This document shows positions 17,905-25,683 of a stretch of DNA of 64,000 bases, piece by piece (the stretch's first letter is position 1; the number at the start of each line of letters is the position of its first letter). The DNA is taken from the NCBI GenBank assembly GCA_002239025.1, contig MPNM01000014.1:21638-85637 (forward strand), written 5' to 3'. Position numbers and translations under genes: made by a program. Origin of the DNA: Chloroflexi bacterium bin125. Lineage in GTDB: Bacteria; Chloroflexota; Dehalococcoidia; Bin125. The notes under the pieces were generated by a model, which made no database searches, was not told where the DNA came from, and saw nothing but the letters and a program-made list of their open reading frames with translations.

Positions 17905-18899
17905 GGGTGATGGTCGTCGGAGCGACGTCATGGGGCTGCACGCTTGCCTCGTGCGTCGATCGAGCGGGTAATGACGCGATTGTGCTTTGTCGGACGGACG
18001 CGGAAGCGGCCGAGCTGTCGGCAGCGCGTGAACATCGGCGTCTATTGCCCGGTGTTCCGTTGCCGGAAGGACTGGAGTTCACAGCAGATCCCTCCGGCGC
18101 TCCGCCCGAAGTGGTGATCTGGGCGACGCCGTCGCAACGCCTGCGCGAGAACATGCGCAATGTGCTTCCCAATCTGACTCCTGGCAACACAGTGCACGCA
18201 TCCGCAGCTAAGGGGTTGGAGAAGGGCTCCCACCTGCGGATGACGGAAGTGATGAGCCAGGAACTTGGGCTTGCAGGTCGGGATGATCGGGTCGGCTCGG
18301 TGTCGGGTCCCAATATCGCCCGTGAAGTCGCTCGCGGTTTGCCCGCGACGACGGTCTCCGGGTCTGCCGACGCTGAGGTCAGGGACCGAGTCCAGGCAGC
18401 CTTGAACTCGTCATCGTTTCGGGTGTACACCAACGAGGATGTGGTAGGCGTCGAACTGGGTGGGGCGTTGAAGAACGTGATCGCGATCGCCGGCGGGATC
18501 GCAGTTGGACTCGATGTGGGCGACAACGCGCGCGCTGCGTTGATGACGCGCGGCCTGTCGGAGATGGCGCGGCTTGGCGTGGCGCTCGGCGCCTCACCGT
18601 CGACATTTGCCGGACTTGCGGGGTTGGGCGACCTGCTAGCCACAGTGACCAGCCCGCGATCCCGCAACCGAACCCTGGGCGAAAAGATTGGCAGCGGGAT
18701 GACGCTGTCCGAGGCGATGGCCGGCAATCCTCACGTGGTTGAGGGCGTTGAGACGACCCGCGTGGTGCTCGAAGTGGCCGAAGGGTTGGATGTCGATATG
18801 CCGGTGGCACAGGTGGTATCGCAAGTGCTGTTCGAGGACCTGGAGCCGCGACAGGCGATTCGCGTGCTGATGGAGCGAGCCCCGACGGTGGAGGGCTGA
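17901..18899 (+). CDS. gpsA: NAD(P)-dependent glycerol-3-phosphate dehydrogenase
   Basis: 332 residues. The C-terminal catalytic domain is typical: GVELGGALKNVIAIAGGIA (catalytic Lys), GLAGLGDLLATVTSPRSRNR, and SGPNIAREVARGLPATT earlier. The nucleotide-binding loop reads VVGATSWGC instead of the usual GAGSWGT, so the second glycine is Thr. The enzyme reduces dihydroxyacetone phosphate to sn-glycerol-3-phosphate for PlsY. ATGA overlap with plsY and a TGATG junction with the HEAT gene indicate one transcript. Confidence 0.93.
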   Translation: MRVMVVGATSWGCTLASCVDRAGNDAIVLCRTDAEAAELSAAREHRRLLPGVPLPEGLEFTADPSGAPPEVVIWATPSQRLRENMRNVLPNLTPGNTVHASAAKGLEKGSHLRMTEVMSQELGLAGRDDRVGSVSGPNIAREVARGLPATTVSGSADAEVRDRVQAALNSSSFRVYTNEDVVGVELGGALKNVIAIAGGIAVGLDVGDNARAALMTRGLSEMARLGVALGASPSTFAGLAGLGDLLATVTSPRSRNRTLGEKIGSGMTLSEAMAGNPHVVEGVETTRVVLEVAEGLDVDMPVAQVVSQVLFEDLEPRQAIRVLMERAPTVEG

Positions 18900-19897
18900 T
18901 GTCCGAACCGACCAGCTATCAGGATGCAGCCGATCCCGTGGACGGCTTACGGCGAGTGATCGGCGCGTTCGTGTCCGGTCAAGTTGAGCTGGAACCGGAA
19001 GATCTGCATGCAGTCTCTCGGCTGCGAACCGACTCTGAGAATGTGGTGCGCGAGCAGATTGGCGAGATGGACGGGTCGGGGCGATTCGCCCTTCTTGAGA
19101 GATTGCAGCAGGTAGCAGCCGATTTTGGCGGATACGACTTCACGGTCCTGTTTAGCGCAATGACTGCGGATGACGAAGCCTCTGTGCGAACGCTCGCGGT
19201 CAACGGGCTGGCGTCATGCGAGACCGCAGGAGCGACGGTTAGCCTGTTGTCCGTTGCCCGATCGGACGAGGAGGAGACGGAAGTTCGACGGGAGGCGGTG
19301 ACGGCGTTGGGCGAGGTCGCCATGCGGTTGGAGCTCGGTTGGGCGGCAAGCGAGGACGCCGATGAGGTCGTAGATGCATTGCGCGCGATTGCCGAAGATG
19401 TGAGAGAAGACGAGCAGATTCGTGCGACCGCGTTGTCTGGAGTGGGCGTCGTATCAGAGTCATGGGTGTCCGAGTTGATCGAGCTCGCATTCGAGAGCGA
19501 CACGGCGGCGCTGCATCTCGGCGCGGTGCAAGCGATGGGTAGAAATGCCGACGTGTCGTGGTTGCCCTTGCTGGAGGGTTCACTGGTTGCCGAGGATGAG
19601 GATGAGCGAATTGCAGCCGTGCAGGCGATCGGCGAGATTGGCTCCGAGGACGGCGCGCCGATGCTGCTGGAGTTGTTCGACGATCCATCGGCCTCGGAGG
19701 AGCTGATCCAGGCAGCAGTTGCAGCGCTGGGCGAGATCGGCAGCGAAGAAGCCGTGGAGGAGTTGCAGCAACTCCGAACTCATCCCGACCCAACGGTGCG
19801 CGGCACAGCGCAGTCGGCGCTGGAGGAAGCGACATGGCTTGATGACGTTGGCGACTTAAGTGCGGCCCGTGACCCGTTTGGTTGGGCGAACGAGTAG
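18899..19897 (+). CDS. HEAT-repeat protein
   Basis: 332 residues, acidic, built from HEAT/PBS-lyase-type helical repeats (roughly residues 60-310). Examples are VRTLAVNGLASCETAG, RREAVTALGEVAMRLE, RIAAVQAIGEIGSEDGAP and IQAAVAALGEIGSEEAVEE. It is a protein-protein interaction solenoid with no catalytic motif. The ATG shares one base with the gpsA stop, so it is the last coupled gene of the cda-der-plsY-gpsA run. The partner is unknown. Confidence 0.82.
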   Translation: MSEPTSYQDAADPVDGLRRVIGAFVSGQVELEPEDLHAVSRLRTDSENVVREQIGEMDGSGRFALLERLQQVAADFGGYDFTVLFSAMTADDEASVRTLAVNGLASCETAGATVSLLSVARSDEEETEVRREAVTALGEVAMRLELGWAASEDADEVVDALRAIAEDVREDEQIRATALSGVGVVSESWVSELIELAFESDTAALHLGAVQAMGRNADVSWLPLLEGSLVAEDEDERIAAVQAIGEIGSEDGAPMLLELFDDPSASEELIQAAVAALGEIGSEEAVEELQQLRTHPDPTVRGTAQSALEEATWLDDVGDLSAARDPFGWANE

Positions 19898-19999
19898 TTC
19901 GCGTTCGGGGACAGTCGATGTGTGGTGAACTGTCGGGAGTGTTTCACGGCCCTCTGATAGATTGAAATTTGTCGATTGAATCTGACGAGGAGAGATGGC

Positions 20000-20530
20000 G
20001 TGCAGAGCACTAGCGAGCGCCGAAGGAGACCAGGAACGCGAAGAACGACGAAGTCGCCCAAGTCGATCCGCAAGGGGATCGCGGTCAGCGCCGGCGGCGT
20101 GGTGTGGCGGGAGCGAGAGGCTGCAGGCCAGTCTGGGGGCCAGGCTGGGGAAGTGGAGATCGTTCTGGTTCAGACGCCTGCGCGCCGTTGGTCTTTGCCC
20201 AAGGGCACTCCCGAGAATGGTGAGAAGTTGGACGAGACAGCGCTCCGAGAGGTGTCGGAAGAGACAGGGCTGCAGGTGGCGCTTGACGAGAAGATCGGCG
20301 TTATGCGCTACTCGTTTGGTGGGGAAGAGGCGCGGATTGACAAGGCGGTCCACTTCTGGCTGATGCAGGCGACGGGTGGCTCGTTTGAGCATCACGACGA
20401 CGAGCACATTGACGTGCGCTGGGTGGGGTTGGGCGACGCAATGCGGATGGTGAGCTATCGCAACACGGCGACGTTGCTTGAAGACGCGGCGGCGCTGTTG
20501 GATAGTCGAGTGGGTCCTGCGCAGGCCTGA
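20000..20530 (+). CDS. Nudix hydrolase
   Basis: 176 residues. Nudix box GTPENGEKLDETALREVSEE then TGL conforms fully, preceded by RRWSLPKG. That pattern is common in the diadenosine/diphosphoinositol or ADP-ribose-type MutT group. An Arg/Lys-rich N-terminal extension of about 25 residues is unusual. The GTG at 20000 is chosen because GAGGAGAG lies just upstream; a TTG at 19976 lacks this. Tail HHDDEHIDVRWVGLGDA is typical. Substrate unknown. Confidence 0.87.
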   Translation: MQSTSERRRRPGTRRTTKSPKSIRKGIAVSAGGVVWREREAAGQSGGQAGEVEIVLVQTPARRWSLPKGTPENGEKLDETALREVSEETGLQVALDEKIGVMRYSFGGEEARIDKAVHFWLMQATGGSFEHHDDEHIDVRWVGLGDAMRMVSYRNTATLLEDAAALLDSRVGPAQA

Positions 20531-20597
20531 CGGGCGTCCTACCCTACGGCAGTTGCCAGCAGACTCGTAACAGGTCCGTGGGATTCGGAGTCGCGTC

Positions 20598-21173
20598 GTG
20601 GTCACCAGTCCGGTGGATACCGTGGCCGAGGGAAAGCTGGTGCTGCTGCGTCGCAAGCGGCTTGACGACGCACGGCTTGACTGGATCTGGCGTACAGATA
20701 TCGAATTGGCGGAGCTGGATGCCGCGCCGGTCAGTCCGCTGACGTACGAGCAGTACCGCAATCAGTACGCGTGGCAGTTGCGTTCGACGCCGGTGTACCG
20801 CTCGACGTTTGCCGTGGAGTCACTTGAGGATTCCCGGCACATCGGCAATGTGATGTACTACAACACCGACTTCCAGCGGCGGGAGACAGAGCTGGGCATC
20901 CTGCTAGGCGATCGCACTTGCTGGAATGGCGGCTTTGGCCGGGAAGCGGTCGGTCTGTTGCTGGACTATGTGTTCACCAATACGGCGTTGACGAGGGTTT
21001 ACCTGCACACATTGGACTGGAATGTGCGGGCGCAGAAGGCATTTGCCGCGGCCGGCTTCCGGGACTGCGGACGGGTCCGCCGTGGCCAGCATCGGTTTCA
21101 CCAGATGCACGTATTGCGCGAGTGGTTCTGGGATCGCGACTACCAGCGAAGAGGCATGTCAGCCGGACGATGA
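20598..21173 (+). CDS. GNAT-family N-acetyltransferase (RimJ/RimL-like)
   Basis: 191 residues. Acetyltransferase fold typical of RimJ/RimL proteins: GKLVLLRRKRLDDARLDWIW at the start, HIGNVMYYNTDFQRRETELG, and GILLGDRTCWNGGFGREAVG with the acetyl-CoA loop. The C-terminal part is VYLHTLDWNVRAQKAFAAAG. Acceptor not inferable. GTG start. It lies 67 bp after the Nudix gene and ends just before a strong hairpin. Confidence 0.85.
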   Translation: MVTSPVDTVAEGKLVLLRRKRLDDARLDWIWRTDIELAELDAAPVSPLTYEQYRNQYAWQLRSTPVYRSTFAVESLEDSRHIGNVMYYNTDFQRRETELGILLGDRTCWNGGFGREAVGLLLDYVFTNTALTRVYLHTLDWNVRAQKAFAAAGFRDCGRVRRGQHRFHQMHVLREWFWDRDYQRRGMSAGR

Positions 21174-21174
21174 A

Positions 21175-21220
21175 CACGGGAAACACCGCGTCCTGAGACG
21201 CGGTGTGTTGTGTTCCCGTG
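21175..21220. terminator. Bidirectional terminator hairpin between convergent genes
   Basis: Core stem ACACCGCGTC-CTGA-GACGCGGTGT (10 bp), with an outer stem CACGGGAA / TTCCCGTG around it and an unpaired GTTGTG. It starts right after the acetyltransferase stop and ends 12 bp before the stop of the opposing MaoC gene, as expected for a shared terminator. Confidence 0.75.
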
Positions 21221-21232
21221 AGGCCGGAGCGA

Positions 21233-21700
21233 CTAGTCGCGGCTGGGCAAAACGACGACGCCGGTGCCAGGAGTGCTGACGGAGCCGTCGGCGCGAACGC
21301 CCTCGACGGACAGTTCGACGAAGTTACGCTCGCCCTCGGTGTACTTGCGGGTCACGGAGCCACGCAGGGTGAACTTCTTCTCCTGCGCCGACTCGCGGCC
21401 CTGAGCGGCTGGGTCCATGCCGCGGTACGAGCACTGGACGCGCTTGACTTCGCCCTCGGGGCCGGCGAAACGCCAGAGCAGTTCGCCCAGGAAGGCGTGC
21501 TTCAGGGCGCCGTGGACGATGATGTCGTCAAGGCCCGTGTCCTGCGCGTAGCTTGTGTCGTAGTGAATCTGGTAGAAGTCGCCAGAACCGGCGGCCCACT
21601 GGACGAGCTGCTGGCTGGTTGGGTTCTTCTCGAGTTCGGGAATGCTGTCGCCCACTTCGATGTCTTCGAAGTAGATCTGGTCCGGAACTGCGTCTGTCAT
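21233..21700 (-). CDS. MaoC-like hydratase/dehydratase subunit
   Basis: 155 residues, hot-dog fold. The hydratase 2 motif is present as SGDFYQIHYDTSYAQDTGLD followed by DIIVHGAL, giving the catalytic Asp/His pair. This is the catalytic-type partner of the MaoC N-terminal-like protein encoded 81 bp upstream. By analogy with two-subunit R-specific enoyl hydratases such as HtdX/HtdY-type pairs, they probably hydrate an enoyl-CoA or dehydrate a 3-hydroxyacyl thioester. Substrate unknown. Confidence 0.83.
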   Translation of the reverse strand: MTDAVPDQIYFEDIEVGDSIPELEKNPTSQQLVQWAAGSGDFYQIHYDTSYAQDTGLDDIIVHGALKHAFLGELLWRFAGPEGEVKRVQCSYRGMDPAAQGRESAQEKKFTLRGSVTRKYTEGERNFVELSVEGVRADGSVSTPGTGVVVLPSRD

Positions 21701-21753
21701 GTTTCGTCTCCTTCAGTCGTCGCCGATAGTTTAGGCCATACCTACGAGAGTGC

Positions 21754-21770
21754 CCCCGATCAAGTCGGGG
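21754..21770. repeat. Small CCCCGA/TCGGGG hairpin in the MaoC gene gap
   Basis: CCCCGA-TCAAG-TCGGGG followed by ACGGAGG. It resembles the GTCCCCGC/GCGGGGAC hairpin near 40936, including the trailing ACGG, and so may belong to the same small repeat family. It may also weaken transcription between the two MaoC genes. Confidence 0.45.
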
Positions 21771-21781
21771 ACGGAGGCCCG

Positions 21782-22300
21782 CTAGTCGCCGGGTCGCGGG
21801 TAGGAAATTCCGGTGCCGCGAGAGATCGCGACGACGCGGCCATTCTGGTTGGTGTACGTGGTCTCCGACACCTGAATCAGCATTGGCACGCCGAGCGCGC
21901 CGCTCCAACGCTCGTTCAGTGAAGCGAGCGCAGTCGAGGATGTCAGCGTGTCGCCGGCGCAGATCTGCTCGCCGGTGTACTCAATGTCGGTACCGCCGTT
22001 GAGGACCAACGGATAGGGCGAACGGAATCCGCCGCCGCCACGGCGTCCGCCGAAGGTGGGGTCGGAGTCGGCCGGGTTGAAGACTGGGGTGCCGAGGTAG
22101 CCTGGAGGCGCCGGGAGGCTGCGGTAGCCGCGCTCGCGGGCTGCGTCCTCGTCATAGAAGGCCGGGTCGACGTAGCCGACCGATCGAGCGAACATGCGCA
22201 CGCTGGTCGTGGTGAGTTCGCTGACTGTTTCTGGTCCTTTGACGCCGATCAGGGCGCGCATTTCGTCGGTGATGGCCGACTCAAACTGTTGATCTGCCAT
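21782..22300 (-). CDS. FAS1-like/MaoC N-terminal dehydratase subunit
   Basis: 172 residues. Resembles the MaoC_dehydrat_N / FAS1-like dehydratase group: helix ITDEMRALIGVKGPETVSEL, then VRMFARSVGYVDPAFYDEDA, then LNGGTDIEYTGEQICAGDTL. That is the usual hot-dog layout, without the full catalytic Asp-His motif of the partner. It likely forms a heteromer with the MaoC protein encoded just downstream. Such pairs act on acyl-CoA thioesters in lipid or carbon degradation in related bacteria. Confidence 0.82.
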   Translation of the reverse strand: MADQQFESAITDEMRALIGVKGPETVSELTTTSVRMFARSVGYVDPAFYDEDAARERGYRSLPAPPGYLGTPVFNPADSDPTFGGRRGGGGFRSPYPLVLNGGTDIEYTGEQICAGDTLTSSTALASLNERWSGALGVPMLIQVSETTYTNQNGRVVAISRGTGISYPRPGD

Positions 22301-22358
22301 AAGCTCCTCCCTTGGTGTTGGTCTGGTGTTGGATTGTCAGCTCTGGACGATTGGAAGT

Positions 22359-23066
22359 CTAGCTGCCGCTGGCAGTTGCTCCCACGATCCTGAACTTGGG
22401 TGGACGCGATGGGACGGCGAATTCCTCGCCGGTTTCCATATCAACGGCGCAGAAGTTGCCGGCCTTGAGCTCGCGGACCAGGTCTTGCCATGTCTCGATG
22501 CTGTCGGTCTCGAACCACGTGGCAACCTTGCCGATGTCATGCACAGCGTGCGAGTCGGTACCAGCGGTGCCGTTCATGCCCGAGGCGGCGGCCAGGTCGG
22601 CGGAGAAGCGGTTCTCGCGCTCTTTTCCTCGTCCGTTGAGGATTTCCAGTGCAATCACGTGATCCATGGCGTTGTTGTCGGCTGCTCGCTGGACGGCGAT
22701 TTCCCAGTCCTCCGGGTTATCCTTCCAGGCAATCTGGCGTCGGTACGGGTGGGCGAAGACGAGCACGCCGCCGCGCTCGTGGACATGCTCGGCCAGTCTT
22801 TCTACGCGGTGCATGCCGAAGACATACTTTTCCATGCCCCAGGCGAGCATGTGTCCGGGGTCGGTGGATACTTCGCAGCCGGGAATGATGACGATGCCGA
22901 CCTCTTCAGCAATCTTCTGCACTTCGTCATGCGGCCAGAGTGCGTCATGCTCGGTGAACGAGATGGCATCCAGCCCCGCTTCCTTGGCGCGAATGGCCAG
23001 GTCCTTGGGATCGAGCACGGAATCGTGCGAGCGCGGCCAGGTGTGGTTGTGAAGATCAATCAGCAT
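22359..23066 (-). CDS. PHP-domain metal-dependent phosphoesterase
   Basis: 235 residues. PHP signatures: MLIDLHNHTWPRSHDS (HxH), ISFTEHDALWPHDEV, IPGCEVSTDPGHMLAWG, VLVFAHPYRR and TAGTDSHAVHDIG. These supply the His/Asp/Glu ligands of a trinuclear metal site. Such small stand-alone PHP proteins hydrolyse phosphate esters of nucleotides or small molecules; the substrate is unknown. 58 bp separates it from the MaoC pair on the same strand. The upstream gap is repeat-filled. Confidence 0.87.
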   Translation of the reverse strand: MLIDLHNHTWPRSHDSVLDPKDLAIRAKEAGLDAISFTEHDALWPHDEVQKIAEEVGIVIIPGCEVSTDPGHMLAWGMEKYVFGMHRVERLAEHVHERGGVLVFAHPYRRQIAWKDNPEDWEIAVQRAADNNAMDHVIALEILNGRGKERENRFSADLAAASGMNGTAGTDSHAVHDIGKVATWFETDSIETWQDLVRELKAGNFCAVDMETGEEFAVPSRPPKFRIVGATASGS

Positions 23067-23204
23067 GCAGGCATCTAACTGGTGAGAGAGATCGATGGTG
23101 AAAGGCGAATGTCATGGTATCACCCCGGTTGGGGTGCTCTGGTGGGTTCTTGGGTGAGACGGGGATCCCCCTGTCCCCGGGTCCGAACGCGGGGCAGGCT
23201 GCGG

Positions 23205-23330
23205 CATCTCCCCCCCCCCGCAAGGGGGGAGAGGGGATCGCGTGGCGACGGCTGCGGGACGGCTGGCGCTTGTTGTTGTTGATGGGCTTGGGTGGTTCGT
23301 GATTCCTGCCTGCGCAGGAATGACGGACGG
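23205..23330. repeat. Palindromic repeats with C10 tract, PHP-nuoA gap
   Basis: GCGGCATCTC then ten C, GCAAGGGGGGAGAGG (23201-23234), is a member of the CTCCCCCT-GCA-AGGGGGAG family seen elsewhere in the window. About 70 bp on, ATTCCTGC-CTGC-GCAGGAAT (23302-23321) is a perfect 8-bp stem of a second family, followed by GACGG. The rest of 23067-23428 has unusual G-rich content and no believable gene; apparent frames there are low-complexity. Confidence 0.75.
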
Positions 23331-23414
23331 GGGTGGGAGTGACGGAAGGAGGGTGGTGACGGATGGGAATGGGAAGTTGAACATCTCCGACCGCGGAGGA
23401 GGAGCGGGGTAGTC

Positions 23415-23457
23415 GGGGGGGGGGGTGATTGAGTGAATTGGGGCTGGTGCATATACT
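23415..23457 (+). promoter_or_regulatory. Putative promoter of the nuo operon with adjacent G11 tract
   Basis: TTGAGT at 23429-23434, 17 bp spacer, TATACT at 23452-23457: four and five of six matches to sigma-70 consensus. A run of eleven G (23415-23425) ends three bases before the -35 box. The nuoA ATG is 66 bp downstream of the -10. Position and spacing are good; function is inferred. Confidence 0.5.
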
Positions 23458-23523
23458 CCCTCAGAGCGCCCGACTTCGGTGGCGGGACTTGGACCAGAGT
23501 GGGAACGAGTGGGGCTGAGCCAG

Positions 23524-23904
23524 ATGGACAATGTCCTGGAGCAGTACGGGCACCTTGGCATCCTGCTGATCTTCGCCGCGGTGTTCCCGTCGATCCCGCT
23601 GGTCGCCTCCTGGGCGATGTTCAAATTCGGCCTCAGACCGCACCTGCCCAACGCCGTCAAAGACGATACCTACGAATGTGGCGTCGAGACCGAGGGTCCG
23701 ACCTGGGTGCAGTTCAACTTCCGCTACTACCTGGTCGCGCTGATCTTTGTGCTCTTCGATGTTGAAGTGATTTTCCTCTTCCCATTGGCTGTGGCGCTGG
23801 ACTCGGTGGTCGTGACCGGCATGGTCGCGGCGCTGATTTTCATCGGCGTACTCTTCCTGGGGTTGGTCTACGAGTGGCGACGCCAAGCGCTGGAGTGGCG
23901 CTGA
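23524..23904 (+). CDS. nuoA: NADH-quinone oxidoreductase subunit A
   Basis: 126 residues, three membrane helices. Signatures: KDDTYECGVETEGP with the conserved quinone-loop Cys, FNFRYYLVALIFVLFDVEVI and FLFPLAVAL. It is part of the membrane arm of complex I at the junction with the peripheral arm. The ATG at 23524 gives the family length; an upstream GTG would add 15 residues. First gene of the nuo operon and 1 bp from nuoC: nuoB, normally next, is missing. Confidence 0.94.
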   Translation: MDNVLEQYGHLGILLIFAAVFPSIPLVASWAMFKFGLRPHLPNAVKDDTYECGVETEGPTWVQFNFRYYLVALIFVLFDVEVIFLFPLAVALDSVVVTGMVAALIFIGVLFLGLVYEWRRQALEWR

Positions 23905-23905
23905 T

Positions 23906-24505
23906 ATGACCACGCAATACGACGCAACAGCGGCGATGGAGATCGTCAATGCGAGCGCGCCGGGAGCGGCCTGCGTTGAGGATGGCGTGCTGTATCTCGA
24001 ACCAGCATTGGTGGCGGAGGCGATCGAATCCTTGCGCGACTCAGAAGAGAGCGATCTGATTTTCCTCTGCAGCCTGACTGCGGTCGATCAGGAACGTCAC
24101 TTTGAGGTTGTATACCACCTGCAATCCCTTGACCTCAATCACATCCTGGCGATCAAGGCACGGCTGACCGACCGCGAGGATCCGACTTTGCCATCGCTGA
24201 CCGGCGTGTTCCACGGTGCTCACTTGCAGGAGCGTGAGGTGTACGACCTGTTTGGGATCACGTTCGAAGGTCATCCCGATTTGCGTCGGATGTTTCTCTG
24301 GGAAGGCTTTCCCGGCTATCCACTGCGCAAGGACTTCCTGCAGATGCCGGGTCAGATTCGCGCCGGCTTGCCAGGATTCCCGCATGAGAGCACCGAGAAT
24401 GCCTGGCCGGTGCCCGGTAGCGTGCCTCAGCGTCCGCAACATCCGAACGATCCGCAGCCGCCGAGTGTGCTCGCCGTCGCGGAAGATGGCGAGGAGTCGT
24501 CGTGA
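23906..24505 (+). CDS. nuoC: NADH-quinone oxidoreductase subunit C
   Basis: 199 residues. FEVVYHLQSLDLNHILAIKA then HGAHLQEREVYDLFGITFEG and HPDLRRMFLWEGFPGYPLRKDF are the 30-kDa subunit signatures. A Pro-rich tail (PQRPQHPNDPQPP) replaces the longer C-terminus of some homologs. It is a peripheral-arm subunit that packs on NuoD and NuoB. Its GTGA junction with nuoD suggests coupled translation. Confidence 0.94.
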   Translation: MTTQYDATAAMEIVNASAPGAACVEDGVLYLEPALVAEAIESLRDSEESDLIFLCSLTAVDQERHFEVVYHLQSLDLNHILAIKARLTDREDPTLPSLTGVFHGAHLQEREVYDLFGITFEGHPDLRRMFLWEGFPGYPLRKDFLQMPGQIRAGLPGFPHESTENAWPVPGSVPQRPQHPNDPQPPSVLAVAEDGEESS

Positions 24506-25683
24506 CCACTGCTGACGACACCCGCTCGATGATGGACGATTCTCGTCTCGCGATGCAGGGCACAATTGAGGCCTTGGACAGCGGCGATGGCTCGGAGCCG
24601 GTTGTCGTCAATCTGGGTCCACAGCATCCGTCGACGCACGGAGTGTTCCGGCTCAAGGTGACGCTCGACGGTGAGATCGTTCGTGATGCCGAGATGCGCA
24701 TCGGGTATCTGCACCGTTCGATGGAAAAACTGGCCGAGGAACGCACCTATACGCAGAACATTCCCTTCACCGACAGGATCGACTACCTGGCGGCGATGTC
24801 GAACAACCTGGCCTATTGTCTGGCGGCCGAAGAGCTGCTGGGCGTAGAGGTCCCTCCACGAGCGAACGCAATCCGGGTGATGTTCGCCGAGCTACAGCGG
24901 GTGGCGTCGCATGCGATGGCGAATGGGACGTTCATCAACGACTGCGGCGCCTGGCACACTCCGCTGTTCCATATGTTCCGTGACCGCGAGCGGGTGCTGG
25001 ATATGTTCGAGATGACCTGTGGCGCTCGGCTGACAACGAACTACATGCGAATTGGCGGAGTGGCGTTTGACCTGCCGGATGAGTTGTTGCCGACGCTTGA
25101 ACAGTTCCTGGCGGACATGCCTGAGAACATTGCCAACTACGAAGCGCTGCTGATGGAGAACGAGATTCTTCATGCACGAGCGCGTGGTGTCGGTGTGATT
25201 TCGCCGGAGATGGCGATCAATTCGTCGTTGTCGGGACCAGTGCTGCGGGCGACAGGCGTGCCCTGGGATCTGCGCAAGGCGAATCCATATAGCGGCTACG
25301 AAGACTATGAGTTTGATGTGCCGGTCGGCGAGCAGGGCGACTGCTTCGACCGGTTCCTCGTGCGCATGGCTGAGGTGAAGCAGAGCTTGCGGATCCTTCG
25401 CCAGGTCATCGACAACCTGCCTGACGGTCCCTGGCTGGCGGATGTTCCTCTGCATGCGCGCCCGGAGCCGGGCGAGTCGTATGCGCGCGTTGAGTCGCCG
25501 CGTGGCGAGTTGGGTTTCTACCTGGTTTCAGATGGCGGGCCGGCGCCGTATCGGTTCCATTGCCGACCGCCGTCGTTGATCAATCTCTCGGCGCTGAAAG
25601 AAATGTCGATTGGCGGTACACTCGCTGACGCGATCGTGACGTTGGGTTCGATTGACATCGTGGTGGGGGAGATCGATCGATGA
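24502..25683 (+). CDS. nuoD: NADH-quinone oxidoreductase subunit D
   Basis: 393 residues. GPQHPSTHGVFRLKVTLDGE near the N-terminus, GYLHRSMEKLAEERTYTQNI, and the end GGTLADAIVTLGSIDIVVGE, where the hydrogenase-like fold closes. It forms the quinone chamber with NuoB and NuoH. His and Tyr quinone ligands lie in the conserved HPSTHG loop and the TYTQNIPFTDR segment. ATGA overlap with nuoH. Full length and intact, so the complex should be functional if NuoB and NuoI come from elsewhere. Confidence 0.95.
   Translation: MTTADDTRSMMDDSRLAMQGTIEALDSGDGSEPVVVNLGPQHPSTHGVFRLKVTLDGEIVRDAEMRIGYLHRSMEKLAEERTYTQNIPFTDRIDYLAAMSNNLAYCLAAEELLGVEVPPRANAIRVMFAELQRVASHAMANGTFINDCGAWHTPLFHMFRDRERVLDMFEMTCGARLTTNYMRIGGVAFDLPDELLPTLEQFLADMPENIANYEALLMENEILHARARGVGVISPEMAINSSLSGPVLRATGVPWDLRKANPYSGYEDYEFDVPVGEQGDCFDRFLVRMAEVKQSLRILRQVIDNLPDGPWLADVPLHARPEPGESYARVESPRGELGFYLVSDGGPAPYRFHCRPPSLINLSALKEMSIGGTLADAIVTLGSIDIVVGEIDR

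Noticed and set aside
23067..23478. Short frames in the PHP-nuoA gap
   Set aside because: Low-complexity Pro/Ser/Gly translations of repeat and homopolymer sequence without ribosome sites.
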